This document shows, piece after piece, positions 22,415 to 29,892 of a stretch of 37,493 bases of DNA. The stretch's first letter is position 1, and every line of letters begins with the position of its first letter. Source of the DNA: an uncultured Prevotella sp. (GTDB taxonomy: Bacteria > Bacteroidota > Bacteroidia > Bacteroidales > Bacteroidaceae); assembly GCA_905233425.1 (NCBI GenBank), contig CAJOEC010000032.1, positions 1 through 37,493 of the forward strand, read 5' to 3'. A program made the position numbers and the translations under genes. The notes under the pieces were generated by a model. It was not told where the DNA came from. It did not search any database and saw only the letters and a list, made by a program, of their open reading frames with translations.

Positions 22415-23239
22415 CTAATCACGATCTAAAAGCACGGGGAAATCGTTACGAATGATTTCTACCGTACTAATGTCTATTTCCGCCTGGCAAGTGCACTCGT
22501 GGCCTTGGCAGGCGTTTTTTGTTATGCCCTGCGGGTCTATCACTGCCGACCCTCCACCATATTGTATCTTTCGTTCACGCCCCACACGGTTCACCGCCAC
22601 CACGTAGCACTGGTTTTCAATGGCACGGGCACGTAGCAGCGTGTCCCAGGCAAACTGACGGGCGGAAGGCCAGTTGGCCACATAGACTATAGCATCGTAC
22701 TCCCCCGCCCTGCCCCATCGTGACCATACGGGAAAGCGAAGGTCGTAGCAAACTAAAAGCAGAAGCCGGAAGCCGCGATAGTCGACAATCGTATGCCTGT
22801 CGCCATTTGCGTAGTTAGCGTCCTCATGGGCGTATGTGAACAGGTGATGCTTGTCGTAGCTGACTGTGCCCTCAGGAGTGACGAAATAGAGGCGGTTGCG
22901 GTAGAGACCATCGCCATCGCGTATGGCCAGACTGCCACATACAGCGCACTGTCGTTCAGCCGAGGTCTTCTTCATCCATGCCAGGGCACGCGAGTCTTGC
23001 TCGTCCTCGGCAATATCCTCCGGGTGTATCGAATAGCCCGTTGACCACATCTCAGGCAGCACATAAAGGTCGGCCCAGCCGCCACTGCCGCTGCCACAAT
23101 TGACACAGCCACCACTGCCACCATTGCCACTGCCCCCGCTGCTTCCCCAGCGGGTGTCAGCCATCATCTTCTCGGCTTTGGCAATATTGGCGTCGACATT
23201 GCCGTAGTCTATGTCCATCTGTATCAATGAAACAGTCAT
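22415..23239 (-). CDS. Nitrilase-superfamily omega-amidase (YafV/Nit2-like)
   Basis: Cytoplasmic C-N hydrolase of 274 residues, probably hydrolysing alpha-ketoglutaramate or similar omega-amides from transamination. The catalytic triad is visible: Glu in LPEMWSTG (about 63), Lys in YDKHHLF (about 130) and Cys in LLVCYDLRFPVW (about 164). MWSTG and DLRFPVWSR fit the YafV branch. Residues about 32-54 are a Gly/Ser-rich low-complexity insertion (SSGGSGNGGSGG...) encoded by degenerate TGCCAC repeats at 23079-23150, where relatives go directly from the helix to ADLYVLPE. The ATG overlaps the trmN6 stop (ATGA), so translation is likely coupled. Confidence 0.88.
   Translation of the reverse strand: MTVSLIQMDIDYGNVDANIAKAEKMMADTRWGSSGGSGNGGSGGCVNCGSGSGGWADLYVLPEMWSTGYSIHPEDIAEDEQDSRALAWMKKTSAERQCAVCGSLAIRDGDGLYRNRLYFVTPEGTVSYDKHHLFTYAHEDANYANGDRHTIVDYRGFRLLLLVCYDLRFPVWSRWGRAGEYDAIVYVANWPSARQFAWDTLLRARAIENQCYVVAVNRVGRERKIQYGGGSAVIDPQGITKNACQGHECTCQAEIDISTVEIIRNDFPVLLDRD
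23079..23150 (-). repeat. Gly/Ser-coding degenerate repeat in amidase gene
   Basis: Degenerate (GCCACT/GCCACC/GCCATT)-type units of about 6-9 bases. Translation is a GGSGNGGSGG-like linker in the first loop of the nitrilase fold, an in-frame expansion. Confidence 0.6.
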
Positions 23240-24012
23240 AGGTAAAAGTCTTTAGTCAGTTCGTTGTATTTTTCCGAGCCTATCACCAGCTCCGTCCTCT
23301 CTATCTGGGCAGGATGTCTGCGGAAAGCGAGCATATAGCGGCGCGGTGGCTTGTGCACGGTGGTTTTCACGGCACACTCGCGCACCTTCGACAGTCCGGC
23401 CAGTGTTGCCTCGCCCTCCAGTCCGTCCTTGCATTCGAAGGGTATGACCACCGACAGTTCGCCATTGTCGGCAAGCAGTCGGGAGGCGCAGCCCATCAGT
23501 TCACGGTAACCGAGTGTCGAGCAGTGGCGGGCCAGTGTACGCTGACGGTCGGGGCAAACCAGCGAGTCCACATAATATGGAGGATTGCAGACTATGGCAT
23601 CGAAAGCGCGGGCTTGGAGGATGTCGTCAGAGGGCTGAGGCTCAGTAGCAGCACACGTAACGAGCCTGATGTCGCATTGGAGAATAGTTACTCTGGCGGC
23701 AAAAGGCGACTGCGCCGCATTGTCACGAGCCTGACTGACGGCGCTATCGTCGATGTCCACGCCCACGACCGTTGCCCCAGGGAAACGTTGTGCCATCATC
23801 AGCGCTATAAGGCCTGTGCCCGTGCCAATGTCGAGAATGCGTATAAGCCTGGCCGTAGGGACGCGACGTGTCGCGTCCGCCACCGTGCCCGGCGCGTTAG
23901 CGTCGGGAACCGCCGCCCATGCGCCGAGGAGGGTGCCGTCGGTGCCCACCTTCATGCCACACAGATCCTGATTGACCGTGAACTGTCTGAAACGGAAATA
24001 GCTGTTCGACAT
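23236..24012 (-). CDS. trmN6: tRNA1(Val) A37 N6-methyltransferase
   Basis: SAM-dependent methyltransferase that makes m6A at position 37 of tRNA1(Val). FRFRQFTVNQDLCGMKVGTDGTLLGAW is the diagnostic N-terminus, ILDIGTGTG the SAM-binding loop and VCNPPYY the N6-adenine catalytic motif. Length is 258 residues, about 20 more than usual. The excess (about residues 34-56, AVPDANAPGTVADATRRVPTA) lies between GAWA and RILDIGTG, which are adjacent in relatives, and is encoded by dispersed repeat sequence (23858-23912). It is the third gene of a minus-strand set and overlaps the amidase gene by four bases. Confidence 0.92.
   Translation of the reverse strand: MSNSYFRFRQFTVNQDLCGMKVGTDGTLLGAWAAVPDANAPGTVADATRRVPTARLIRILDIGTGTGLIALMMAQRFPGATVVGVDIDDSAVSQARDNAAQSPFAARVTILQCDIRLVTCAATEPQPSDDILQARAFDAIVCNPPYYVDSLVCPDRQRTLARHCSTLGYRELMGCASRLLADNGELSVVIPFECKDGLEGEATLAGLSKVRECAVKTTVHKPPRRYMLAFRRHPAQIERTELVIGSEKYNELTKDFYL
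23858..23912 (-). repeat. Dispersed repeat inserted in trmN6
   Basis: A GGACGCGAC-GT-GTCGCGTCC palindrome (23859-23878) is followed by a segment that reads GACGCTAACGCGCCGGG on the minus strand. The palindrome also occurs at 4992-5011, and the second part at 5823-5838 in the GH78 gene. It is a two-module insertion, in frame. Confidence 0.85.
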
Positions 24013-24042
24013 AGTTCTATTGTCTGTAATCGGGCCAGTGAC

Positions 24043-24615
24043 TCAGTTGCTCACCAGCAACATCCCGTCTATCTCGTTGTAGTTCACGTTCTTGTACATA
24101 GCCAAGTTGTGCCCCTTCTCCCCGCTTTGCACATACCCCTCCGAGCCGTTGATGTTGTACGTCCGCTTGCACTTGTCGCATGTCAGCTCGTAGATACTGC
24201 TCCATCGCAGCTCGTAGTCAAAGTCACAGTTGGGGCACTGCAGGTCGTAGGCTTTCAGCTGTCCGAACGACGAGCGTCCTATTACCAGCCCCTGCTTATA
24301 CCCCATCCTGGTGTAGGATATTGCGCGCCCGCCCACTACGGTGCTCATTGTCAAGTCGAGGTCGGTGGCGGCGAAGCTGCCCTTGTTGGGGGTCAGCTTC
24401 AGGTGGGTGACACCGTGCTCCATCACAGCCTTTACTATGCAGAAGTCGCCGCCCGTGCTGCCGACTGCCCTGGTGAGTGCGCTCGACGGGTACAGCGAAG
24501 CGTTGAACACAAAGTAGCAGTCATGGCTGCTATACATGTTGTCGGTCTCACACGAGGCCGCGAGCAATGCCAACACAAAGATGGCAATCTCTTTTCTCAA
24601 TACTTTTAGTGTCAT
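24043..24615 (-). CDS. Lipoprotein with Rieske-like/zinc-ribbon C-terminus
   Basis: Predicted lipoprotein of 190 residues: hydrophobic IAIFVLALLAASC with a lipobox (Cys about 22). The C-terminal half has CPNCDF and CDKCKRTYNINGSEG, a four-cysteine zinc-ribbon-like or modified Rieske arrangement; the His ligands of a true Rieske centre are not evident at the usual places. A structural metal site on the periplasmic side would be unusual. It starts 12 bases after the AGT-like gene and ends 30 bases before trmN6, so it is probably cotranscribed. The Rieske-fold assignment is inference from pattern; no activity is assigned. Confidence 0.65.
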   Translation of the reverse strand: MTLKVLRKEIAIFVLALLAASCETDNMYSSHDCYFVFNASLYPSSALTRAVGSTGGDFCIVKAVMEHGVTHLKLTPNKGSFAATDLDLTMSTVVGGRAISYTRMGYKQGLVIGRSSFGQLKAYDLQCPNCDFDYELRWSSIYELTCDKCKRTYNINGSEGYVQSGEKGHNLAMYKNVNYNEIDGMLLVSN

Positions 24616-24627
24616 GTCTTCCTATAT

Positions 24628-24963
24628 TTAATTATGAATCTCCCAAAGATGACGGCTCATGTCCACGTGGCCGTTGGGGCGGAACACCACTCCCTCTTCC
24701 TCTAACAGTGGCCGCTGGCGGCTCCATCCGGGGGCCGTGCGGCCTTCTTTGTTCACCACGCGGTGACAAGGCAGCGACTCGGCGCCTGGCGTATACCTCA
24801 GTGTGCGCCCCACCATGCGCGAGTGGCTTGGCCATCCCGCCCATGCGGCAATGGTGCCGTAGGTGGTGACACGTCCACGGGGAATCTGCGCAACGATGTT
24901 CAACACGTCGTCGCAAAACCGCCGCGCCTGTTCCGGCGTCATCTTGTCGGGATAGTCCTTCAT
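24628..24963 (-). CDS. Short AGT/MGMT-type protein with PCHRV motif
   Basis: Protein of 111 residues equal to the C-terminal DNA-binding domain of O6-alkylguanine-DNA alkyltransferases. Features are IPRGRVTTYGTIA, SRMVGRTLRY (the arginine-finger region) and LPCHRVVN, with the acceptor Cys at about residue 66. Length matches the alkyltransferase-like (ATL) proteins, which usually have Trp or Ala in place of this Cys; here Cys is kept, so true methyl transfer is possible. The start at 24963 is chosen because a promoter -7 box lies across the upstream in-frame ATG (24990). First gene of the four-gene minus-strand set. Confidence 0.85.
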   Translation of the reverse strand: MKDYPDKMTPEQARRFCDDVLNIVAQIPRGRVTTYGTIAAWAGWPSHSRMVGRTLRYTPGAESLPCHRVVNKEGRTAPGWSRQRPLLEEEGVVFRPNGHVDMSRHLWEIHN

Positions 24964-24977
24964 CACAATAATTGCTG

Positions 24978-25010
24978 CAAAGTTACGCATTTTTACTCAA
25001 ACCAGTGCAA
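24978..25010 (-). promoter_or_regulatory. Promoter of the AGT-like gene set
   Basis: TAACTTTG on the minus strand (24978-24985) with a weak TTG at 25008-25010, 22 bases upstream. It lies 15 bases before the ATG at 24963, giving a very short leader. Confidence 0.6.
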
Positions 25011-25129
25011 GTGAACGGGTAAATATATTCAATTTGGCTCTTTTTTGGCTGTCCGACAGGCAATAATAGCGTTATACATTCGTTTCTATACACAACAAGT
25101 AAAAAAAAAATAATCCTAAAACCAACAGA

Positions 25130-25933
25130 ATGATGAAAAAACTACTTGTATCACTTGCAGCGATGACAGCCGTCGTCGCTTGTCAGGCACAGAAAATGCT
25201 TGTTCTCTACTATTCAGAGACGGGAACGACAAAGACTGTAGCCCAGGAAATCCAGAAACAGACAGGTGCCGACATCGAGGGCATAGAATGCGTTGAGCCT
25301 TATTCGGGCAACTTCCAGGAGACGATTCAGCGTTCAGGGCGCGAGAGGGAAAGCGGACAGACACCCGCACTGAAGCCGCTGTCCAAGAACATCGCCGACT
25401 ACGACGTTGTCTTCCTGGGCTATCCCATTTGGTTTGGCACCTACGCCATGCCCATCGCAACGCTGGTGAAGGAGCACGATTTCGCTGGCAAGAAGGTCGT
25501 GCCGTTCTGCACGTTTGGCAGCGGTGGCCTCAACACATCAAGCGACGCTCTGACGAAGGCACTGCCAAAGGCCAAGATTCAAAAGGGCTATGGTGTGCGC
25601 ACTGCCCGCGTGGCAGCCACTGCCAAGGAACTTGACCGGTTCCTGAAGGAGAACGGATACAAGGAGGGCACGGTGGCGAAGCTCCCCGAATACTCGGCAC
25701 AGAAGCCTGTCACAGAAGACGAGAAAGCCATCTTCGAAGCCGCCTGCAGCAGCTACCAGTTCCCCCTTGGCACACCACAGACCGTTGGCAAGCGCACCAC
25801 CCCCGACGGCACCGACTATAAATTCACCGTGAAAAGCCGCGGCATGAACGGCGAGGAGGCAACATCCACTATCTTCGTCACCGTAGCAAACACTGACGGC
25901 GCAAAGCCTGAGTTCACCGAAGTGGTAAGGTGA
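25130..25933 (+). CDS. Exported flavodoxin-like protein
   Basis: Protein of 267 residues with an N-terminal export signal (MKKLLVSLAAMTAVVACQAQ, with a possible lipobox VVAC) before a flavodoxin fold. MLVLYYSETGTTKTVAQEI is the FMN phosphate loop, and VVFLGYPIWFGTYAMPI and VVPFCTFGSGGLNTS are the isoalloxazine-contact loops. A C-terminal extension of about 85 residues (from KLPEYSAQKP) is not part of the flavodoxin fold. Flavodoxins are usually cytoplasmic; exported versions occur in Bacteroidetes. The redox partner is not visible from the neighbours. The promoter is unclear, though TACATTCG near 25072 is a one-mismatch -7 box. Confidence 0.85.
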   Translation: MMKKLLVSLAAMTAVVACQAQKMLVLYYSETGTTKTVAQEIQKQTGADIEGIECVEPYSGNFQETIQRSGRERESGQTPALKPLSKNIADYDVVFLGYPIWFGTYAMPIATLVKEHDFAGKKVVPFCTFGSGGLNTSSDALTKALPKAKIQKGYGVRTARVAATAKELDRFLKENGYKEGTVAKLPEYSAQKPVTEDEKAIFEAACSSYQFPLGTPQTVGKRTTPDGTDYKFTVKSRGMNGEEATSTIFVTVANTDGAKPEFTEVVR

Positions 25934-26030
25934 CAAAACTTTTTTCGTCAGCGATTAAGCCTTTTGCAGTGAATAGCGTCTAATGAACAACATCAAACTT
26001 ATTTTATTAACCATTTAACAAAACCACAAA

Positions 26031-26543
26031 ATGAAAAAAGTAATTATGATGTTGGCCATGATGGCCATTCCGTTTGCCATTCAGGCACAGTCAAAGTTCC
26101 ACGACGTAGAGCTGAACGAAGCTACCGGCCCCGTGAAATCCATCTCAATGGACTTTATGGGCAGAGCACAGAAAACCACATTCACCCAGGACGGCAAGAT
26201 GCAGCGCGAAGGCATGAGCGAGCCTGTGTATGACGAGAACGGCTATCTGCAGTCAGTCAAGATGACAATGATGCAGGGTGCCGAAACCACCGTGAAGTAC
26301 GCTTGGGAGAACGGCAAAGTGGCGAGCCAGACAATGAACATGATGGGCCGCGACATGGTTATCAAGTACACCTACAACGACAAGGGCGCCATTGCCTCTC
26401 AGTCGATGGACATGGGCGGACAGGAGATGTCCACTCCTTACACTGACTACAAATACGATGACCACGGCAACTGGATCAGCCGCAAGGGTTCGATGATGGG
26501 TCAGGAGATGGAGCAGACCCGCACCATCGAGTACTACGAGTAG
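26031..26543 (+). CDS. Secreted Met-rich protein with YD-type repeats
   Basis: Protein of 170 residues with a clear signal peptide (MKKVIMMLAMMAIPFAIQAQ). The mature part has repeated beta-hairpin-like units ending in YDENGYLQSV, YAWENGKVASQ, YTYNDKGAIASQ and YKYDDHGNWISR, resembling YD/RHS-type or MORN-like strands, and it is rich in Met (DFMGR, MNMMGRDM, GSMMGQEM). No enzyme motif is seen. A single gene with an intrinsic terminator after it. Function unknown; a periplasmic or surface binding role is a guess. Confidence 0.75.
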   Translation: MKKVIMMLAMMAIPFAIQAQSKFHDVELNEATGPVKSISMDFMGRAQKTTFTQDGKMQREGMSEPVYDENGYLQSVKMTMMQGAETTVKYAWENGKVASQTMNMMGRDMVIKYTYNDKGAIASQSMDMGGQEMSTPYTDYKYDDHGNWISRKGSMMGQEMEQTRTIEYYE

Positions 26544-26625
26544 ACCGCCAAAAGGTTTTAGAGACTAACGAGCTGTTGTCCTTCGTTTCGTCGAGGCAGT
26601 AAATAAGCTCATTATTACTAAGAAT

Positions 26626-26659
26626 ACCGGGAGTCAGGGAGTTTTTCCTGCCTCCCGGT
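26626..26659. terminator. Bidirectional terminator between convergent genes
   Basis: Stem ACCGGGAG (26626-26633) with CTCCCGGT (26652-26659), extended inward by CAGG/CCTG. On the plus strand it is followed by TATTCTTT. Its right arm overlaps the stop codon of the minus-strand AAA/PD-(D/E)XK gene by one base. Confidence 0.8.
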
Positions 26660-28266
26660 TATTCTTTAGATATTTTCCAGTCGGCGATGTTGCGCTCCTC
26701 GCTGGAGAAGCTGATACCTACCTTGGTAATGGGGCGGCCGTCGAGGGCGTATTTGTCAGCATAGCCCTTGCGATCAATCTGTTCGAGGGCGGCATTGGCA
26801 GTGTCGTTATACTTTATTTCCATAACGTATATCCCACGAGGCATCTTCAAGGTGATGTCGCTACGGCCCTTGGCACTCGGCTCCTCGGCGCGGACATCGG
26901 CTCCGAAAGCCACGAGCAGTGTGTATAGCAGTGCGTGGTAGTAGTGCTCGTTACGGTTGTCCTGCTCCCAATGGTACGGCACGCTGGCGAAGAACGTCTT
27001 GATGGACTCAATGAAGTCGGGTAGGTCGTCGGTGCGACGGAACAACTTGTATGCTCTCATCAGTGCACTGCGGTCGCGGTCGCCGCCAGTGGTATTGGTG
27101 ATGTAGCGGTAGAGACTGCCTGCAAAGCCTGTGCGCACTTCATGGTTAGGGAAGCCCAGCGTATAGAGGTTATCCTCTTGGTCGTAGTCCTTGATGGTGA
27201 GATAGCCGCTCTGGTAAAGGGCGGGCAGCGGAGCCTGGAAGCTGTCGAAAGCATCGTCGAAGGCACCCGAATCACACACTACACCGTCCACGTCGGCTAT
27301 CTCTATCGGTGGCATCTGACGGAGCATGTCGATGAGTGCGCTTGGCGTGGCGCTCTCGAACCAGTAGGCATCAAGTTTGCCAGCGTCGAAGGCATTGATG
27401 AGGCTGAAGGGGTTGTAGATGTCCTCCAATGCCTCACTGAAATGGTAGCCGTCGTACATGCGTTTCAGTTCGGCAAGCGTTCCGTCGTATGTCTTTCCAG
27501 TTCTGCCAGCCAGACTCTCGATGTCGGAACGCATGGCCGTGGTCAGTTCCTTTTGGGTGATACCACATATCGTAGCGAAATCATCGCGCATGGAGATGTT
27601 CTTCAGCTGGTTGATGGTGCTGAACACGCCCATCTGCGAGAATTTCGAGATGCCAGTGATGAAGACAAGCTGCAGGTGCTCGTCCAAGTCCTTCAGGGGG
27701 CTGAAGAGGTTCTTGAAACGAGCCTTGACGGCCTTGGCCATCTCGTCGTCGCCGATGCTGTGGAGCATCATCTTGTCATATTCATCGACGAGCAGCACCA
27801 CGCGCTTGCCCGTGTCCTTGTGGGCCTTGCGTACGAGCTTGTCCAAGCGGAGGAAGGAGTTCTTCTCCTCGGCCACGATGCCGTACTGCTTTTCATAGAG
27901 TTCCAGCGTTTTGTCTATCAGCAGTTCCAACTCGTCGATGCCCAGCAGGTCCTTGCTGAAGTCGAAGCGCAGCACGGGGTACTTCTCCCATTTCCAGTCG
28001 GTCGTGGCGATGAACAGCTGCGGCTGCTCAATGCCCTGCTCGGTGGTGAACGCCTCGAACAGCTCGCGGCGACCATCAAACACGGCTGCCAGCGTCGAGA
28101 TGAGCAATGACTTGCCGAAGCGGCGCGGACGGCTGAGGAAATAAGGGATGCCCTCGGTAATCATCTTGTAGATTAACGGGGTCTTGTCGATGTAGAGGTA
28201 TCCGTCCTTGCGGATGGTCTCGAAACTCTGGATGCCTACGGGGTACTTTATCTTTGCTGCCACCAT
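26659..28266 (-). CDS. AAA-ATPase-like protein with C-terminal PD-(D/E)XK domain, second copy
   Basis: Protein of 535 residues with the same architecture as the one at 13406-14983. It opens with KYPVGIQSFETIRKDGYLYIDKT, has the Walker A-like RPRRFGKSLL near residue 45, Walker B VVLLVDEYDKMM, and ends with GRSDITLKMPRGIYVMEIKYN, the nuclease-like core. This is the better known subtype of the family; the first copy is diverged in length and motif flanks. Function is not established. No repeat insertion. It is convergent with the Met-rich secreted protein, and no promoter of consensus type is seen in the 52 bases before it. Confidence 0.9.
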   Translation of the reverse strand: MVAAKIKYPVGIQSFETIRKDGYLYIDKTPLIYKMITEGIPYFLSRPRRFGKSLLISTLAAVFDGRRELFEAFTTEQGIEQPQLFIATTDWKWEKYPVLRFDFSKDLLGIDELELLIDKTLELYEKQYGIVAEEKNSFLRLDKLVRKAHKDTGKRVVLLVDEYDKMMLHSIGDDEMAKAVKARFKNLFSPLKDLDEHLQLVFITGISKFSQMGVFSTINQLKNISMRDDFATICGITQKELTTAMRSDIESLAGRTGKTYDGTLAELKRMYDGYHFSEALEDIYNPFSLINAFDAGKLDAYWFESATPSALIDMLRQMPPIEIADVDGVVCDSGAFDDAFDSFQAPLPALYQSGYLTIKDYDQEDNLYTLGFPNHEVRTGFAGSLYRYITNTTGGDRDRSALMRAYKLFRRTDDLPDFIESIKTFFASVPYHWEQDNRNEHYYHALLYTLLVAFGADVRAEEPSAKGRSDITLKMPRGIYVMEIKYNDTANAALEQIDRKGYADKYALDGRPITKVGISFSSEERNIADWKISKE

Positions 28267-28318
28267 GGTAATTTAGATTTTAATGAAAAATTAATAGATA
28301 AATCGTGACAATTCGTCA

Positions 28319-29890
28319 TTATAGTCCGCCTGTCTGGCCGAGCCGGCTGACGTATTTCACAGGCTCGGCTTCCTGTTTGAGGGCATCGGCAAACTGCTGT
28401 GGGGTGATGGTGACGGGGCCTCGCATGAATTCGGGGACGTTGTAGCTCTTCAGCAGCTGACGATGATAGTCAGGATTGGCACAGGGCAGCTCGAAGGGCT
28501 TGCTGCCACGGCCTTCGGCATCGATATGGGCAATGAAGGGGCGGGTGTAGTTGCCGTCGTAACGTCGGCTGCTGAACACCACCCAGCGGCCGTTGCTCGA
28601 CCAGGAGTGATAGCTCTCGGTGTCGGGCGAGTTGATTTCCTCCATGCAGCGTGCCTCGCCTGTTTGCAAGTCGAGCATCCAGAGGTCGGCGTCGTGATGC
28701 CAGATGTGGAAGACGCCATACGGGGCAAGGGTGAACATCAGGTAGCGTCCATCGGGGGAGACGCGGGGAAGGGTAGCACTCTGTTGAGAGATAAGAGTTG
28801 AAAGTTGAGTGACTTTACTTGTGTCTCCAGAAGTAACGTCTCTCAACTCTAAACCCTCAACACTCAACTTTTCTCGCGGTCCGAACTGCATGGTCTCGGG
28901 GTCGAAGCTTTTCTTGTACAGGCAGTATTTCGCTTCCTCGGTGCGCGTGACGAACTCCTTGCCCTTGTCGGCAACCGTGTCGTGGTACTCGAAGTGGGCG
29001 CTGCAGTAGTAGAGCGTCCTGCCGTCGGGAGCCCAGAAGGGGAAGCACTCCATCTCGTCAGGGTCGTTCTCAATGTTGGTCACCTCGTTGCGCTCCACGT
29101 CGTAGGCAATGAGGTCGCTCTCCGAATCAAACACCTCAATCTTGTTGGGGTTTACGCTGTGGAATATCTGCCCCGTCTTATTGGTGGAATAGACGATGAG
29201 CGGGAGCCATGGATGCCACGTGGGATAGACACCGGCAGAGAGGATGGAGTCGTTGCGCATGTTGATCTTACGTATTGCCCCATCGTAGGCGATGACCGTT
29301 CCGCCCAAGTTCTCACGGGCGTGGAACTGCATACGGTCGGGGTTGTACTGCTGGTAGTTGTGGCAGTTGATGCACTGTCCTTCGGCATTTTCCGAGCAGA
29401 GCATGTTGTCGTAGATGACGCTTTCGTCGTAGTTCTCCAAGCATCGCTGGTTGATGGTCAGCTCCTCGTAGGTGACATACGATGGCGGTATGAGGCGGTA
29501 GCTGATGTAAGGGTCGATAGAGTCGGGCGAGACGTAGATGTTGAACGGCCTGAATCGCGTCCACGATCCGTTCTGCTCGACGTAGACCTCCACCTTGATG
29601 GCGTCGCCCTTGGCCATCTCGGCCAATCGTCGCCAGTCGGCGGCGTCGGGCTGGATTTTGTCGCCGCCCAGGACCACCTCGTCGTCGCCGGCCGACAGCC
29701 TGGCCACCACGTCATCGGCACTGCCATCGATCTGGAAGGTCAACGGGGCGATGTTGATGGGGACGGTGACGTCGCAGTAGTCGGGATAGATTGGCGGCAG
29801 TTCGTCCTTCTCCCAGAAGTTCCCGGGGACTTTGTGTCCGCAGCCCGCAAGCAGTGCAGCCACCAGAATGGAAAGAATAGTATGTCTCAT
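28319..29890 (-). CDS. TolB-like propeller lipoprotein with CxxCH motif
   Basis: Predicted lipoprotein of 523 residues: MRHTILSILVAALLAGC gives a good lipobox. A first region of about 150 residues is followed by QCINCHNYQQ (about 173-178), a CxxCH c-type haem attachment motif. After that come PD40/TolB-like propeller blades (YPTWHPWLPLIVYST, FPFWAPDGRTLYYCS, RVSPDGRYLMFT, HSWSSNGRWVVFSS). Relatives in Bacteroides are often labelled cytochrome c biogenesis or TolB-like proteins. The start at 29890 is chosen for the signal peptide; longer frames read into the neighbour. The gene begins two bases after the stop of the DUF6057-like gene. Heptamer repeats in both orientations (28783-28873) are read in frame. 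Confidence 0.82.
   Translation of the reverse strand: MRHTILSILVAALLAGCGHKVPGNFWEKDELPPIYPDYCDVTVPINIAPLTFQIDGSADDVVARLSAGDDEVVLGGDKIQPDAADWRRLAEMAKGDAIKVEVYVEQNGSWTRFRPFNIYVSPDSIDPYISYRLIPPSYVTYEELTINQRCLENYDESVIYDNMLCSENAEGQCINCHNYQQYNPDRMQFHARENLGGTVIAYDGAIRKINMRNDSILSAGVYPTWHPWLPLIVYSTNKTGQIFHSVNPNKIEVFDSESDLIAYDVERNEVTNIENDPDEMECFPFWAPDGRTLYYCSAHFEYHDTVADKGKEFVTRTEEAKYCLYKKSFDPETMQFGPREKLSVEGLELRDVTSGDTSKVTQLSTLISQQSATLPRVSPDGRYLMFTLAPYGVFHIWHHDADLWMLDLQTGEARCMEEINSPDTESYHSWSSNGRWVVFSSRRYDGNYTRPFIAHIDAEGRGSKPFELPCANPDYHRQLLKSYNVPEFMRGPVTITPQQFADALKQEAEPVKYVSRLGQTGGL
28783..28873 (-). repeat. Inverted pair of heptamer blocks in propeller lipoprotein gene
   Basis: A block of GTTGAGA-type units (28783-28810) and a block of CTCAACT-type units (about 28840-28871) face each other across about 30 bases. 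Both are coding; the encoded part lies between KLSVEGLEL and SATLPRVSPDG. It is the only place in the window with both orientations together. Confidence 0.7.
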
Positions 29891-29892
29891 AA

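Noticed and set aside
23314..24609. Plus-strand open frame of 431 residues
   Set aside because: It is antisense to trmN6 and the lipoprotein gene, both of which have clear family motifs; typical shadow frame in GC-rich DNA.
27142..28110. Plus-strand open frame of 322 residues
   Set aside because: It is antisense to the second AAA/PD-(D/E)XK gene; no motif.
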